Origin: Nymphalis io
Taxonomy: Eukaryota > Arthropoda > Insecta > Lepidoptera > Nymphalidae
Length of the DNA: 64,000 bases
NCBI RefSeq assembly: GCF_905147045.1
Contig: NC_065906.1
Location: forward strand, 4,340,001-4,404,000
Direction of reading: 5' to 3'
Of this stretch, positions 1 to 12,300 are shown piece by piece. The position numbers were made by a program, and so were the translations under genes. The notes beneath the pieces were generated by a model, which was not told the DNA's origin, made no database searches, and saw only the letters and a program-made list of their open reading frames with translations. The stretch's first letter is position 1, and every line of letters starts with the position of its first letter.

Positions 1-593
1 GCTCCTACCTGCAGTTTGTTGTAGACATTAAACCATTCAGGGTGGTGATCCATTTTTTCTGCTAGCAGAGCAACTCGTGTCATGAAACCAAAAGCCTCAT
101 TAAAATCTTTGAATTTAAATTCTTTTTCAATAGCATCTCTGTCACTTTGTACCTTCCAGCCTGTTTTTAAAAGTGGTTGAAGAAGACCTTCACGCTCATC
201 TTGATTTAATTTGTCAGCCTAGAAAAAGTTAATTTGCATTGATTAAAAAAATAAAGTATTAAGTAGTATTATAAATTACAGAAGTAACAATAACTCATAC
301 TTTACAAATAACTTCAACTATTTACTAAATATAAAACCAGTTACAATTACTAAGATAAGTAGGCAGCCTTGATTATTAATCAAACGCTATACAAAGGTAA
401 ATTAGCAAAATAGTAAAATTACCATTTTCCTTTTACTGGACGAGGACGCAGACACGCTAGCAAACCTGACGACTCGACTGGCGCAACTAGTTGTGGCATT
501 GATCGAAGACCGCGCGGTTTGGGCGACTCTATCGGGGTGAAAGTGTATCGCTATCAAACGTCCGACATTGTACACAATCCGACTTCGCAACAT
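1..593 (-). CDS. Pcbd: Pterin-4a-carbinolamine dehydratase (PCBD/DCoH), 5' part, cut by window edge
   Basis: Exons on the minus strand are 423-593 and 1-218 (continues out of the window). The donor follows the codon for Met57 and the acceptor precedes Ala-Asp-Lys, phase 0. Exon 2 reads DKLNQDEREGLLQPLLK, then the family core with FNEAFGFMTRVALLAEKMDHHPEW. The HH-P-W block carries the active-site histidines. The enzyme dehydrates 4a-hydroxytetrahydrobiopterin, recycling the cofactor of aromatic amino acid hydroxylases; vertebrate family members also bind HNF1. Oddity: exon 1 adds 57 residues rich in Arg and Ser before the usual start. This could be a mitochondrial presequence, or translation could begin at Met57, which gives a protein of normal length. 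The C-terminal third lies outside the window. The gene diverges from XRCC3. Confidence 0.9.
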
Positions 594-1361
594 CTTTCAA
601 CTAAAAAAGTAATTACCTACATTGGTTTCGTAAAATATGCAAGTATTTTTTAAAAAACTAACATATTTTTCATTAACATAGGTTTATAAATATTCAATTC
701 AATAAGTTAATAATCAGTAGTCAATATAGTTCTATTTTCTTCATTTCCGTGTTTTGAGTTCTGAACCTAGATATATAATATATCACTCATTTTTTTTTCC
801 AACTTCCTACTTTTTCATTTAGAAGTAAAAGTTGAAAATTCAAATGTCAGTGATGAATTAAATTTTAATACTTACCATACCATAGAGCTTTACGTCTTAC
901 TTTACAGAGTATTGTGTTCTGTGAATATTTCTGCCTTAAAGCTCATATAAGTATGGTATATCTATTACCTATTATTTGATTTTCATTTGGTGACATAAGT
1001 AAGTTCTGTTTCACAAATTATCCTCTAGCTCCTGGACTCGCTATTTATAATGATTATGATGCGATGAAAGTTTCATCAAAGATTATACAATCTCTGTCAT
1101 CGCACATCAACGACCACCTTATTTATATTTTTTTTCGTTGTTCATCGTTGATTGTTGAATATTGTTATTGTTAATCTTTAATCCTGAGTCTTCAGTCCAC
1201 GACCTCAAGTCATCAAATTGATTTGCAATGTCTTAGTACTATTTTCTTAGATTGCTAAACTATTTGTTTGTTATTAAATATGTACTCTGTGCCCTGTCCA
1301 GTGTCCACCACCAACAATAGAGTTATGACAGAAATAAACAATACTATACCTGATTTTTAAA
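594..1361. promoter_or_regulatory. Divergent intergenic region between PCBD and XRCC3
   Basis: This 768-bp AT-rich stretch lies between two divergent start codons and so should hold both promoters and 5' UTRs. I see no coding ORF, no clear TATA arrangement and no recognisable repeat. Confidence 0.4.
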
Positions 1362-2276
1362 ATGGATTCTTTGAAAGACCTATTGCCTACTCGTTTATTT
1401 GAAGTATTAGAAAAATCAGGTATTTGTACTACGAAACAAATAATTATTCTTTCTCTTTGGGATATTAAAAAACTTACTAATTTACTTAACGACGATATTA
1501 AACTAGTCAAAAATATTGTGTCTAACAATTGTAGTCCTGTTGCTATAAGTGGAGATTTATTAGAAGATAAGAATGCTTTTGTGAAATCTGGTTGTGCAAG
1601 TGTTGATAAAATATTAAATGGTGGCTTTCGAGTAGGGACATTAACAGAAATATATGGTGAAAGTGGCGCAGGGAAAACACAAATAGCACTGCAAACTGCT
1701 GTCTATTGTGGCTCCAGTGGATGTGTCTTTATATGTACAGAAGATTTATTTCCTGTAAAAAGATTTAATCAAATAAGCCAATACGTCTGGCATGATATAA
1801 AAAATATAGAATGTAAGAAGAATATTTTTATTGAACATCTTACTGAGGCTCATGAATTATTATCATGTATCAGGGTGCGTTTACCCAAGTTATTGAAGTT
1901 AAATAATATTTCTGCTGTCATTCTAGACTCGGTAGCTGCTCCTTTTAGGAGTGAAAATACAAATTATGTGCAAAGAGCAGAAGAACTTAAAGAATTGGCA
2001 ATTTTACTACTGAACATAGCTCAAGAATATAATTTAGCTGTTATTTGTATAAATCAAGTGACTGCTTGTTTCACTGGTTCCAATGATGTACTTCCTACAT
2101 TAGGTCTGGTTTGGTCTAATTTAATTTGTTGTAGGTTAAAATTAACAAAAAAAACGTCAGAATATAGGGAATTAACTATTGCTTTTGCTCCACATTTATC
2201 CAATGAACAGGGTGCACAATTTATAATAACGAAAAATGGCATAGAAGATAAAGAAAATATTTTAATAAATAAGTAA
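1362..2276 (+). CDS. XRCC3: DNA repair protein XRCC3-like, RAD51 paralogue (intronless)
   Basis: Single uninterrupted ORF of 304 residues. Walker A is GESGAGKT at residues 99-106. Walker B is in ISAVILDS, with Asp189. The assignment to XRCC3 rather than RAD51 or another paralogue rests on blocks shared with human XRCC3: LTNLL near residue 38, TEDLFPVKR near 126, IFIEHL near 155, DSVAAPFR near 189, CINQVT, and a late PTLGLVW. XRCC3 works with RAD51C in homologous recombination and Holliday-junction processing; the Drosophila counterpart is spn-B. Length is a little below human XRCC3 (about 346 aa), with the C-terminus shorter. Lack of introns may be ancestral loss or retrocopying. The ORF is intact and diverges from PCBD. 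Confidence 0.92.
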   Translation: MDSLKDLLPTRLFEVLEKSGICTTKQIIILSLWDIKKLTNLLNDDIKLVKNIVSNNCSPVAISGDLLEDKNAFVKSGCASVDKILNGGFRVGTLTEIYGESGAGKTQIALQTAVYCGSSGCVFICTEDLFPVKRFNQISQYVWHDIKNIECKKNIFIEHLTEAHELLSCIRVRLPKLLKLNNISAVILDSVAAPFRSENTNYVQRAEELKELAILLLNIAQEYNLAVICINQVTACFTGSNDVLPTLGLVWSNLICCRLKLTKKTSEYRELTIAFAPHLSNEQGAQFIITKNGIEDKENILINK

Positions 2277-2789
2277 AACAACTGTAAATCTTTCAATTAA
2301 AATACTAAATTAAATTTTCATTAAATTTAGTAGGAAGAGATAGTTAAAAAAATGAAAGGGAAACGATAGAGCAGAACAGTGAAATGTTCAGTTACAATAA
2401 AGTTAAAACAAATGTCTTAAAAACAGAAAATATATGGTTTAATTTTTTTATTAACAACTTGGCCACTACACCAGACAGATAGTCATAGAATTTGTCTAAT
2501 ATTTTACCACAACGCCATCTATCTAATCCTAGCAAACAATAAAATACCTATTTTGTATAATTAACTATAATAAGAACCATCATCTCAAGTTGATAATTAT
2601 TAGAATTTAGAAAGAAAATATTGAGGAGTCTGGTGAAAATGGGTCTAAACTACCAAACATACATATTTTTAGATTAAAAAAAAAATTACTACTGCTTTAA
2701 AAATAAATATGACAAGTAATAACAGCCAATCTCCATATATTTAATAATTAATATAAATTATAGTGAAACAAGGATTTTGTTTTTGTAGC
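2277..2789. other. Intergenic DNA, no feature seen
   Basis: AT-rich sequence downstream of XRCC3 that presumably includes its 3' UTR. No repeat, RNA gene or ORF could be supported. Confidence 0.4.
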
Positions 2790-2977
2790 AATCTAATGAC
2801 ATTGGCGAGAGGACGGTCTCTCACTTCGGGCTTCGCATGCTTAACTGCTTAGTGTGGTTAAGTACCAACCAAACCCCAAAATTGAAGGTGCCAACTCGGC
2901 TTCGTTTGCGAGAAATCACCAGTTAAAGTTTGGAACGCCGCTTATGTACCGGAAATTACAATTTTGGGGGCAATTTT
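2790..2977. other. GC-richer block with nested hairpins, identity unknown (possible ncRNA or decayed repeat)
   Basis: An 11-bp perfect stem, CCCCAAAATTG at 2874-2884 with its complement at 2959-2969, encloses a hairpin (GGTG at 2887-2890 with CACC at 2917-2920; CTCG with CGAG inside). Just upstream are two more hairpins: GAGAG at 2807-2811 with CTCTC at 2818-2822, and CTTAAC at 2840-2845 with GTTAAG at 2857-2862. A TTTT run follows at about 2974. Read on the minus strand, AGTTAAGCA and GAGACCG occur at separations loosely like 5S rRNA, but most of 5S is missing. I could not match it to U1-U6, U11/U12, 7SK, RNase P or MRP RNA. Confidence 0.35.
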
Positions 2978-3863
2978 ATTAACTGGTAACTCTTATATTT
3001 CAATGCTTATTATCTGGTTTGCTTTGATAGGTATATTAAAAAATCTCATAGTATATAATGAAAAAGCAGATTGTCGCATGTATATATATACGGTTAAAGA
3101 CATTTATTTTTCAAAAGATTTACATTCAAAACACTTACAGAGAAAATTACAGAACAATAAGAATAATTTTTTTTTTAAATCGAATATGCGTGCACAGAAA
3201 AACAATGAATGTTACAATAACCTAATAATATAATAATAATATCGGTACAGTGCAAGCAAGTACGAGTAGTTTGTGACGTGAAGTAGGGTAGTCTAGTAAA
3301 AAGAAAACATAAAAAATGAATAAATATAATGCGTATACAAAGTAATTACAAGTAAGGGAGGTGACATATTAGACTTATCTGATGTTTTTAAATTTTGGTG
3401 TGCGATTATTCATTATATAGACAGACAATCATATAATATATATATATATATATATCAAAATTTTCAACAATACTTTGTCTCTCACTCTCAGTTGGTCCAC
3501 TCAACACCCAAACTTAGTGGTTAAGTAGTCTGTGGCCTCGCCTCACCAATGGACTAGACAAAACGCCAAAAAGAATAATGTAGCTAATCGATATAATGTC
3601 AATTGTCAAGTCATATAAATAATAAGTTCCAAGTGGATATATGTCAAAAAAAATATAAAATAATTCTGCAATTGGAATGAATTTAGATAAAGTTTTTTGG
3701 AGAACAAACATTGTAAAATCGTTAAGGGTAAGTATAACCTCCATCATTATAATTGAATTTTTATTAACTTTTAAACATTTATTTTCCAAATGTATAATCA
3801 ACTTTAAAGTCCTACAGTAAAATAAACATCCCACGTCAAAAAAGAATAAGAAGTAGAATAGAT
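2978..3863. other. Intergenic DNA with a short (TA)n run
   Basis: An AT dinucleotide microsatellite lies at about 3431-3456. Small ORFs here have no recognisable protein features. The TRNT1 promoter should lie at the right end. Confidence 0.4.
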
Positions 3864-5906
3864 ATGGATTTAAAAAGCCGTGAAGATCCCGTGGTGCTCA
3901 AATTAGACACCCCAGAATTCCAAAATATTTTTAACCAAGAAGTGATTGAGTTGAAAAAACTTTTCGACAAATACAATTACGAAATCAGAATCGCTGGTGG
4001 AGCCGTAAGGTAACAATTATTATATCAATGAAATAATCCACAAAAATATACGATTTGCCATAGATATATAGATAGATAATTGGCTAGAATCAAGACAGTA
4101 AAGTGAAAATAACCAATCGATTGATTGTTTAAAATTGGATGCCAGTTTGTAAATTAAAGTTTTTATATAAAAAAAGCTTGTTACATATAAAAAACACATA
4201 TTCTGTTTGCATCTATGTTTTAAATTATTACTTAAGAACTAATATTAGATGTAAACTTTAATTTTTAATTTATGCTCATAGAGACTTACTTCTTGGACAG
4301 CAAGCAAAAGACTTAGACTTTGCCACAACAGCAACTCCTCAGGAAATGAAAGAAATGTTTACTGCAGAAAATGTGCGAATGATTAACATGGCCGGAGAAA
4401 AACATGGAACTGTCACACCTCGAATAAATGATAAAGAAAATTTTGAAGTCACTACTTTAAGAATAGATATGGTCACAGATGGAAGGCATGCAGAAGTGGA
4501 ATTCACAAAAGATTGGAAGCTAGATGCTAATAGAAGAGACCTTACTATAAATTCAATGTTTCTTGGTAAATTTATATAATCTAATTCTAGTCTCATTAGT
4601 AATATATGGAAATAAACATTACAATATTCAAAAAAAAAATGGAATATTAATAGGTTACCTAACTTTTGCCATATAGTTTATGTATGTTTTAGTTAAACTA
4701 AGAGTTTCCACGATATTATAAAATCAATTTAATATAATCTCTTCAAACAGGTTTTGATGGATTAGTCTATGATTATTTTTATGGCTATGAAGACTTACAG
4801 AAAAGAAGAATTGCCTTTGTTGGAGATGCAGATGTGAGAATTAAAGAAGATTATTTAAGAATAATGCGTTATTTTCGCTTTTATGGTAGAATAGCTGAGA
4901 GTGCAAATAATCATGACCAACATACCATAGATGTTATCAAACAAAATGCAGATGGTCTAACAAATGTGTCAGGAGAAAGGATATGGATGGAGTTAAAAAA
5001 GACATTGCAAGGAAACTTTTCTGGAGATTTATTGAAAAAAATGTTAGAAGTCAATATTGGACCTTACATAGGTATTTATAGTTATATTATAATTTAACTT
5101 TGTTAGTTGTAAAGTGAAACTTCATGTGTGATTGTAGTGAAATCAAAATTTAATTTTAAGTGTCAATTTGTTGTGCAATGCATTAAAATTCCAACTCTAA
5201 ATAGCATTAACCAGTCACATGTATGGAGTGGCCCTTGTACATATTTAAATATTAGGAACATTTATTTCCATCTATAGGTTTACCCAACCCAAATATAAAA
5301 GAGCTGGACAAGTTGTTAAAACGGAGCAAGCATTTAGACTTGCAGCCTATGAGTTACTTAGCTGCACTACTTAACAATATTGATGATGCAACATTGTTAC
5401 ATGCGAGATTAAAATTCTCTAATTATGATCGAGACATGACCTACTTTATAATTGAAAATAGAGATAGTGATGATGAGAGTGCTCCTAGACCATTATTGTA
5501 AGTTTTTTTTTCTATATTATATTGTAATATATTTTTTACATTATTGCATGCTCAAACAATTTTTTGCCAGTTTTTTTTTAACATTAACACATTTTTGTTT
5601 TATAGACCCTATGAGAAAATAGTTTTGAATACCAAAATAAAGCAACAAGATGCTTATGACTATGTTGTTGAATTGCTTAAATATAGAGGTGATGAAAAAC
5701 TTTTAGAAGATTTTAAAAAATGGATCATACCACGATTTCCAGTGAATGGTAAAATTCTAAAGGAGAATGGATATATGCCTGGCAAAATGTATAGTCATAT
5801 TATTTACAAATTAAAGGATATGTGGATAGAAAGTGAATACCAGCTTGGTATTGATGATTTAGTAAAATTAATACCGAGTATTGTAGATAAAAATAAAATT
5901 AAATAA
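3864..5906 (+). CDS. TRNT1: CCA tRNA nucleotidyltransferase (TRNT1)
   Basis: Five exons: 3864-4009, 4282-4565, 4751-5071, 5278-5497, 5606-5906. All junctions are GT-AG and in phase, giving 423 residues (human about 434). The product adds CCA to tRNA 3' ends in nucleus, cytosol and mitochondria. The class II nucleotidyltransferase head is visible: GGAVRD at residues 45-50, the DLD metal-binding pair at 59-61, and a later RRDLTIN motif that ends exon 2 (nucleotide selection region). Exon 3 continues with the KEDYLRIMRYFRF helix typical of the neck domain. The family usually has a mitochondrial presequence; this start gives MDLKSREDP with none obvious, so an upstream alternative start is possible but was not seen. 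The gene converges on ANCHR. Confidence 0.95.
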
Positions 5907-5934
5907 ATGCATAATATACTAAAATTGTTTTATT
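5902..5934. terminator. Back-to-back polyadenylation signals of convergent TRNT1 and ANCHR
   Basis: AATAAA on the plus strand at 5902-5907 overlaps the TRNT1 stop. TTTATT at 5929-5934 is AATAAA on the minus strand, 66 bp past the ANCHR stop. The two transcripts therefore probably overlap at their 3' ends. Confidence 0.5.
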
Positions 5935-5999
5935 TAAATTAAGCTTAGCAAAATATATATGTAATATTTGTAATATATCTGATTATATTTACAGAAAAT

Positions 6000-7846
6000 T
6001 TATAAGCAAGATGTCTTTGGTGCTGTATATGGTTCATAACTATCACAACCATCATCATCATCTTTATGTTCATAAAAACACCTTTTGCAGAACAGATATT
6101 TACAGCCTCGGCAACGCATCTTAGCATCCTCATTACATATTTCACAAAACGGTAGCTCATCTAGTGCAGAATCACAACCTTCATTATCTGTTACACTAGT
6201 TTCTTCTTTCGCCTAAAATTAATTAAGAATTAATTATTTGAGTCCCAGCTATAATATGAAAGCTTTTCATTGTTCCATTTTTTGGCAGTTTTAAATAGTT
6301 ACAAAAAATGGTGTAAGATTTGGATATTTATTGTAATTATATTGCAAATTAAAAAATCATTTGCAATATAATTTTAATACTATATATATTATGTATATAA
6401 TATCATAATATTTGAATAACCTGAAATATTACCTTTTGAATAATTTTTTTTATCATTTCTTCCTCATCATCTGATTTATTGTTGTTCTCTGTGACATCTG
6501 TCTTCATTTGACTAGAAGTGGAAGACCCCTTAATTTTTTGCAATCTATTTTCAATGTCACTAACTATGTTATCAAATTCTTTTTTATATTTAGTATCAAT
6601 GTTGGATTGTGCCATATATTGCTTCATGAGGTCATCTGCTTGTTCCTGTTCTGTTCTTAACTCAGGACCTGGCAAAACTGGCTGAAATACAATCAAATGG
6701 AGTCAATTTGCAAATAAGCATTAATTATAATATTATATATACATTCTTTTTACATTATCTACTACATTCACAATAAATTTATACATTAGACTCCTAAATA
6801 TACTGATACATAGTTATTAATTTTTATTTTGTATTAAGGTAAAAAAGATAAAACCTACACTACACTAATGTAACTCAATTGCATAATAATTATATCATGT
6901 AAATAGTATTTTAGTGAGTTTTCAGTGTGACAAATCTGTCCAAATCCAAAAAAGGATATGATCACATTTATTTATTTTGGTTTGCTATAATATTTCTTAA
7001 CCTTCCCCAAAAATCTAAGCCTCTTTGTCATTAAGCTGTGTGTTACCTTTTAAGCTGCTTTAATAGACAGTCAGGAGTCATTATATTGTCTTTTATATGT
7101 ATTAATTGGCATAGACAAAAATATAAGTATACCTTACTCTGAACTGTGCTAGTTGGAACTCCTTTTAAATTTGCCAATCTTAATTCTAATTCAGCATTTG
7201 ATGTAGAAGGAATATCATCTTTAAGTTTTTGTAAACGGGCAATAATATCCTCATTTTTTATTTTCCCTAAATTCTCTTGCTTGTCATCTTTCAATTTCTT
7301 TAATTTTTCATAAATTAATTGATCAGTAGTGTTTTCAGACCCTTCTTTATTTACTGTAGAATCACTAGTGATTGCAATCCTTCTAAATGTGAAAATAGAA
7401 TAAAATGTCAATGAAAATCATTTTAAAAAGACCAAGCTAAAAGGTACCATATTATTTTTCTTACTTATAATATGCATCCGGTGGTTCAACTGATTTAGGT
7501 TCATTTTTATTAGCTTGCTGTTTACATTTAGTGCAAACCTACAAAAATACAATATAGTTAATACATAATCCACAACACAAAATACATATTGTATAAGATA
7601 TTTGTCAATATGCTTAAAAAAAGTCTTACCTTTACTTCAGCATTAAGTTTTTGTAAAAAGACTTTATGGTTCAAGCATTTTGAACAGTAGCTAAAGCCAC
7701 AACTAGGGCAACCTTTCTGAAATTTGGAGAAAAAACCTATAAAATGCAGTTATTTATTGCAAGACTATGAGTGGCGATTAATTTAGAAATTAAATTACTT
7801 CTTGACGAAGCAGCGAAAATGACTTCGAGCAGGAATTACAGGACAT
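6000..7846 (-). CDS. ZFYVE19: Abscission/NoCut checkpoint regulator-like (ANCHR, ZFYVE19)
   Basis: Six minus-strand exons: 7799-7846, 7630-7716, 7465-7538, 7133-7382, 6433-6681, 6000-6212. They are all in phase and encode about 306 residues. The N-terminal zinc finger of FYVE type has CxxC pairs at residues 3/6, 19/22, 27/30 and 46/49. The middle has two repeats of the form IARLQKLK and LRLANLK, matching the MIT-interacting stretches of human ANCHR. An acidic DDEEEM segment follows. The C-terminus has a B-box-like finger, CEICNEDAKMRCRGC then FCKRCFYEH, close to the human end. The family delays abscission with VPS4 and CHMP4C when chromatin persists in the midbody. It is shorter than the human protein (about 471), mainly in the central coiled region. 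The exon 2 acceptor was chosen because it restores the zinc-finger spacing; an earlier AG would add in-frame residues. Confidence 0.85.
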
Positions 7847-8200
7847 GATAAGAACTAGACAACAATGCTTAAATTGTCATTGAGATTTTCTACTTATCAT
7901 TTTTTCACTTTCACGAAAAGTTTATGCTATTTTGAACGTAAAATAATGTGAACCGAGTAAAATTTCACTAAAAATTTGATTTGAAACACCTGTCGCACCA
8001 CCTATCGACACAGTTCGCAAGATTAAAATGTTATTGATATGGTACTATTGGTTGTCAACATAAAATTATCAAATAAATATGTTGTCATCCAAAACCTTTT
8101 TTTTAAGAAGTTTTTTTTTTCTTGATAAAAATTGATACTTATACATTGATTAAAAAATATTATTAATATTATGTTAAATTAAGCTGCCGTTTTATATCAT
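7847..8200. other. ANCHR upstream region
   Basis: AT-rich DNA upstream of the ANCHR start codon, presumably its promoter and 5' UTR. No specific site was identified. Confidence 0.3.
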
Positions 8201-8505
8201 AGTATGGCTTTGTGTTAGCTCGTCTGATTAGGTACTAACTACCACCCACTCATCAGATATTCTACAACAAAATGCAGTACTTAGTAATATCGTGTTCCGG
8301 TTTAAGGTTAAGGTAATAATTAGTATTTTTGCCTTCCGCCTTAAAAGTATGTAGTCCAGTGTTACTATGGACACGAGGGACATAAAATCTTAGTTCCCAC
8401 GATTGGTGGTGCATTGGTGATGTAAGGGATGGTTAATATTTTTTACAATGCCAATGTTAATGGTGACTACTGACCATCAGGTGATCCATTTGCCAGTCCA
8501 CTAAA
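8201..8505 (+). repeat. Lepidopteran SINE-like retroposon, family A
   Basis: Diverged copy of a repeat also found at 11341-11632 (plus), 20622-20916, 31748-31995 and 49558-49855 (minus). Shared blocks include CACTCATCAGATATTCTAC, GGTGATGTAAGGGATGGTTA and ACCATCAGGTG. Orientation was set from the poly-A tail of the 11.3-kb copy. I do not name the family with certainty. Confidence 0.75.
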
Positions 8506-9333
8506 ATTTAGAGATAACTATACTCGATTTACTTAATTTTAAAAATTGGTCGATAAATTTATTGACATCACTATATCCAGGGCCACCAGCTGAAAAGAAA
8601 AAATATGCATTTTGACTTTAAGTCAGTGCTGCTAACGCGAGAGTTTTCCCCCTAAATCTGGGGATAAGTCAGATGAAAAGGAGTATTTTCAGGTAGAGGG
8701 GATGTTTCTCGAAGGCTGGCAACACTGCTTTAAGCTCGAATTTATCAATTTAATTTAGTCAATTTAACTCACACTGCTGACCAAACTAGTTTTTTTTGTT
8801 TAGGTGATTGTCGGTTGATAGATGGGTTCGGAATTAATTAGTGGAAAGTTGAAAATTGTTGTATTTTAAAATGTTGTTTTTTCTCTGTTAGGTTCATATA
8901 TTAAATTTTGTTTATTTTATCGTAAATTAATAAAAAATATTAGTTATTAACAATATACAAGAAAAATTTGTTGACAGTATTATTTTAGACTCAAGAAAAT
9001 TTAATCGAAAACTAAGTATATTTTTGATAGGTTTTTGATAGGATTATTACTGTTGTTTTACTTATTAATAACAGTGAAAATTCCTTTACATCAAATAACA
9101 GTTTAATGTTCATTTATCTAAATAACACAATACATAATAAATTAACTAACTTAGCTATGAGGCAAACTATGCCTGCAAAATGTAATATTAGAATCAAAAA
9201 AAAATTTGATATGACATGAAATTAGTATTGGTATCAGAAAAATAAAACTAATTAAATGTGATCACGCTTTATTTATTAATGAGCTTTAAAATACATATTT
9301 ATATATCGGAGGTTTATAGATACATATCGAAAA
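8506..9333. other. Intergenic DNA downstream of SRP54
   Basis: Contains a weak inverted repeat (about 8621-8641 against 8707-8728, CAGTGCTGC with GCAACACTG). TTTATT at 9268-9273 is a minus-strand AATAAA that fits the SRP54 3' end. Nothing else was supported. Confidence 0.4.
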
Positions 9334-12300
9334 TCATTTGCCACCCATTAAGCTGTTCATGCCACTTGATCCTTGTTGCAATTGCCGCATCATGTTGTGT
9401 AAACCAGACATACCACCCATTTGTTGAAGGATTCGAGGATCCATCATTTTAGCCATCTGTTGATTAAGTTTAGCCATTTGATTTTGATTAACATTTTTAG
9501 CCATATCACCACCTTTAAAAAGACCCTTAATGCCTCCCATTTTCTTTACAACAGCTGCAAATTTAGTATATTGGGCAATGAGATCTTTAACATCTCTCTC
9601 TGTGACTCCAGCACCCTGGGCTACCCTGGTTACACGCGTTGGTTGTTTCGAAAATAATTTGGCACCATCACGATGGTCAAGTTCACCTTCATTCATAGAA
9701 TCCATAATTGTCATAAGTCTTTTCAACTTTGCCATAGACTCTTGTTCACTACCTTTAGTCATTAAGTCTTGAGAGAATCCTGGGATCATGCCCTGTAATT
9801 TATAAAAAGTTCTATAATTTTAGAAACGAAACAGTTTTTAAGCTCTATCTATTTTCTTTAACATTACACATTTTTATAATATTTTTCATGAGATTAAATG
9901 TAACTATATTATACAGTTTAATATTATATAGTCCATTTAGTTCTTAATAAGCTTGAGAGATGCTAGTCCAATGTTTTACCTGCATACTTCATTAAATATT
10001 GACTTATTTTATTCCTGCCCTACCTTTCATCTCTACACTCAGGAGTCATAATGCTTAAGCATTTGCAATGCAATATGAATAGTAAACTTATATTTAAGAA
10101 ATAATTAATAAAATGTTTCTGACCATTATCTGTGAAAATGGTCCCATTTTCATGATATTTTGAAATTGCTCATACATAGCCCGCAATGTGAATTGTCCAT
10201 GCTTAAGCTTCTCTAAGAGTTCATCATTGTCATCCAACTTAAGCTCATTTACTTTGTCCAACAAACCCTCAATATCTCCCATACCCAGTAATTTATTGAT
10301 AAAAGGTTTGGTCTTGAAGGGCTCAAGATCATCAATATGTTCTCCAGTACCAATAAAGATAATAGGACTTTGAGTTGCTGCAACACTAAAATTTTTTTTT
10401 ATTAAAACAATGTTTCAACTAATTTTAATGAAAACAAATACTTGTATATATTTAACTAGTCTATAGTATAATGCTGAAATGGATACACACAAAAGCATGA
10501 TATTCAACTTAATTTTGTAATGGTAAAATTGAACCTACGCAGATAATGCACCACCACCCTTCGCATGTCCATCCAATTTGGTAATGATTACAGAACCAAT
10601 GTCTACTTTTTCCTTGAAAGCTCTAGCCTGTGCTTCACAAGCTTGTCCAATTGTAGCATCCATCACAAATATAATGTTATCTGGTTTCTGTAAATACATA
10701 TTTGTTGCTATCATAAATAAATTGTTTTTATAGAAAACAAGCTTATAGTTTCAAGATGACCATTGGCTACATTATAAATGAAGCTAATTAGATCAAATTA
10801 TTATACATTTTTCCGAAATCAAGTAAAAATTGGGAGTAAAATCATTTGTCCAAACTTTGTTATTTACTGTATAATACATTTATGAAAAAGTTATAGTCAA
10901 ATTAATCAGTACACTTTGTGTTTCCTATTTTAATATCTTAAACAATGAAGCAATTTAGTTCATCATGTAAGAACACAGTGGTAAGATGATATTCAGAACT
11001 ATAAGATACTTAAAGGAAACAAGTAGTAAATCTTACAATAGCATTGGCAACTGCCAACATCTCCTCAAACAATGACTCTTCCTGCTTGTGACGTCCACTT
11101 GTATCTACAATTATCATTTCAAAGCCTTCTTTCTTAAACATTTCTACACCTGTAGAGGCAATGACGACGGGATCTACTTCTGTATAACTGAAAAATATTT
11201 GTATTATAATAAAATTTATAATTAAATCTTAATTCTACCTAAAACTACTGCATTTAAAAGAAAAATTCTTAGAATGATAGTTCTTTTAAATTTTAGTTTT
11301 CATTACTACTAACTATTGTTGTCCTCTAGATTGTTCCACAGCTCTGATGTGATACTGGTAGTAGAGTTTGTGCAAGCTCGTCTTGGTAGGTACCACATAC
11401 TCATCAGATATTCTACCGCAAAACAGCAGTATGTGGTATTGTAGTGTTTCAGTTTGAAGGGTGAATGAGTCAGTGTAATTACAGGCACAAGCACAACATA
11501 ACATCTTAGTCCCCAAGGTTGGTGGCGCATTGGTGATGTAAGCGATGGTTAACATTTCTTACAATGCCAATGTCTATGGGCATTAGTGACCACTTATATA
11601 TGCTCTTCCGCCTTCCTATTCTATAAAAAAAAAAGATAAATCTTTCAGACACATTATTTAAATAAAAATGTTTTATATGTACCTTCCATAAAACGGTATT
11701 CTGGCCTTGGTACAGTTCTGTTTGACTTGATCATAAGCTCCAGCTCTAAATGTGTCAGCACATACAAGGCATGATTTCCAATTCTTACGCAGATAATGAT
11801 AGGCGAGTTTGGTACACGTTGTAGTTTTACCTGACCCCTGGAGACCTACAAACATGATTATATTTGGTTTCCCTTTGATGGGCTGATATGGCTTCACTCC
11901 TGGGTCTACTAGCTGAAAAATATTTGGAAAACAATATTTATTTTGTTGATTCCTATAATCCTGTGTTCTTTTTATTAAAAAAAAATGATTGGGAAGGCAG
12001 AAAAGCAAATGAGCCTCTTAAGTGTTCAACTTTGCCCATAGACACTATCACTGAAATAATAAATGACTCCTTTTCAATGCACAATTGATTGTGTTAGCCT
12101 GGAACTGCCTCAATCAATCTTCTAACTGAAACTCTTAACCTAAAATCTTCCTGGTTGTGTTGAATTGCTTTTTAATGAGACTATGAGAATAAGAGCATAG
12201 AGACTACTAGTGTTTGTGCATTTTGAAAACAAAATTGGTCACAATGATCCTCACAATTACCAGCAGTTTCAGTATTTAAAATTAATAAAGTGTTGCTTAA

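Noticed and set aside
1274..1528. Minus-strand 84-residue ORF over the start of XRCC3
   Set aside because: It is antisense to a convincingly conserved coding region and has no features of its own.
2964..3233. 89-residue ORF with a hydrophobic start
   Set aside because: No homologous feature, AT-rich low-complexity composition, and it overlaps the foldable block. Not supported as a gene.
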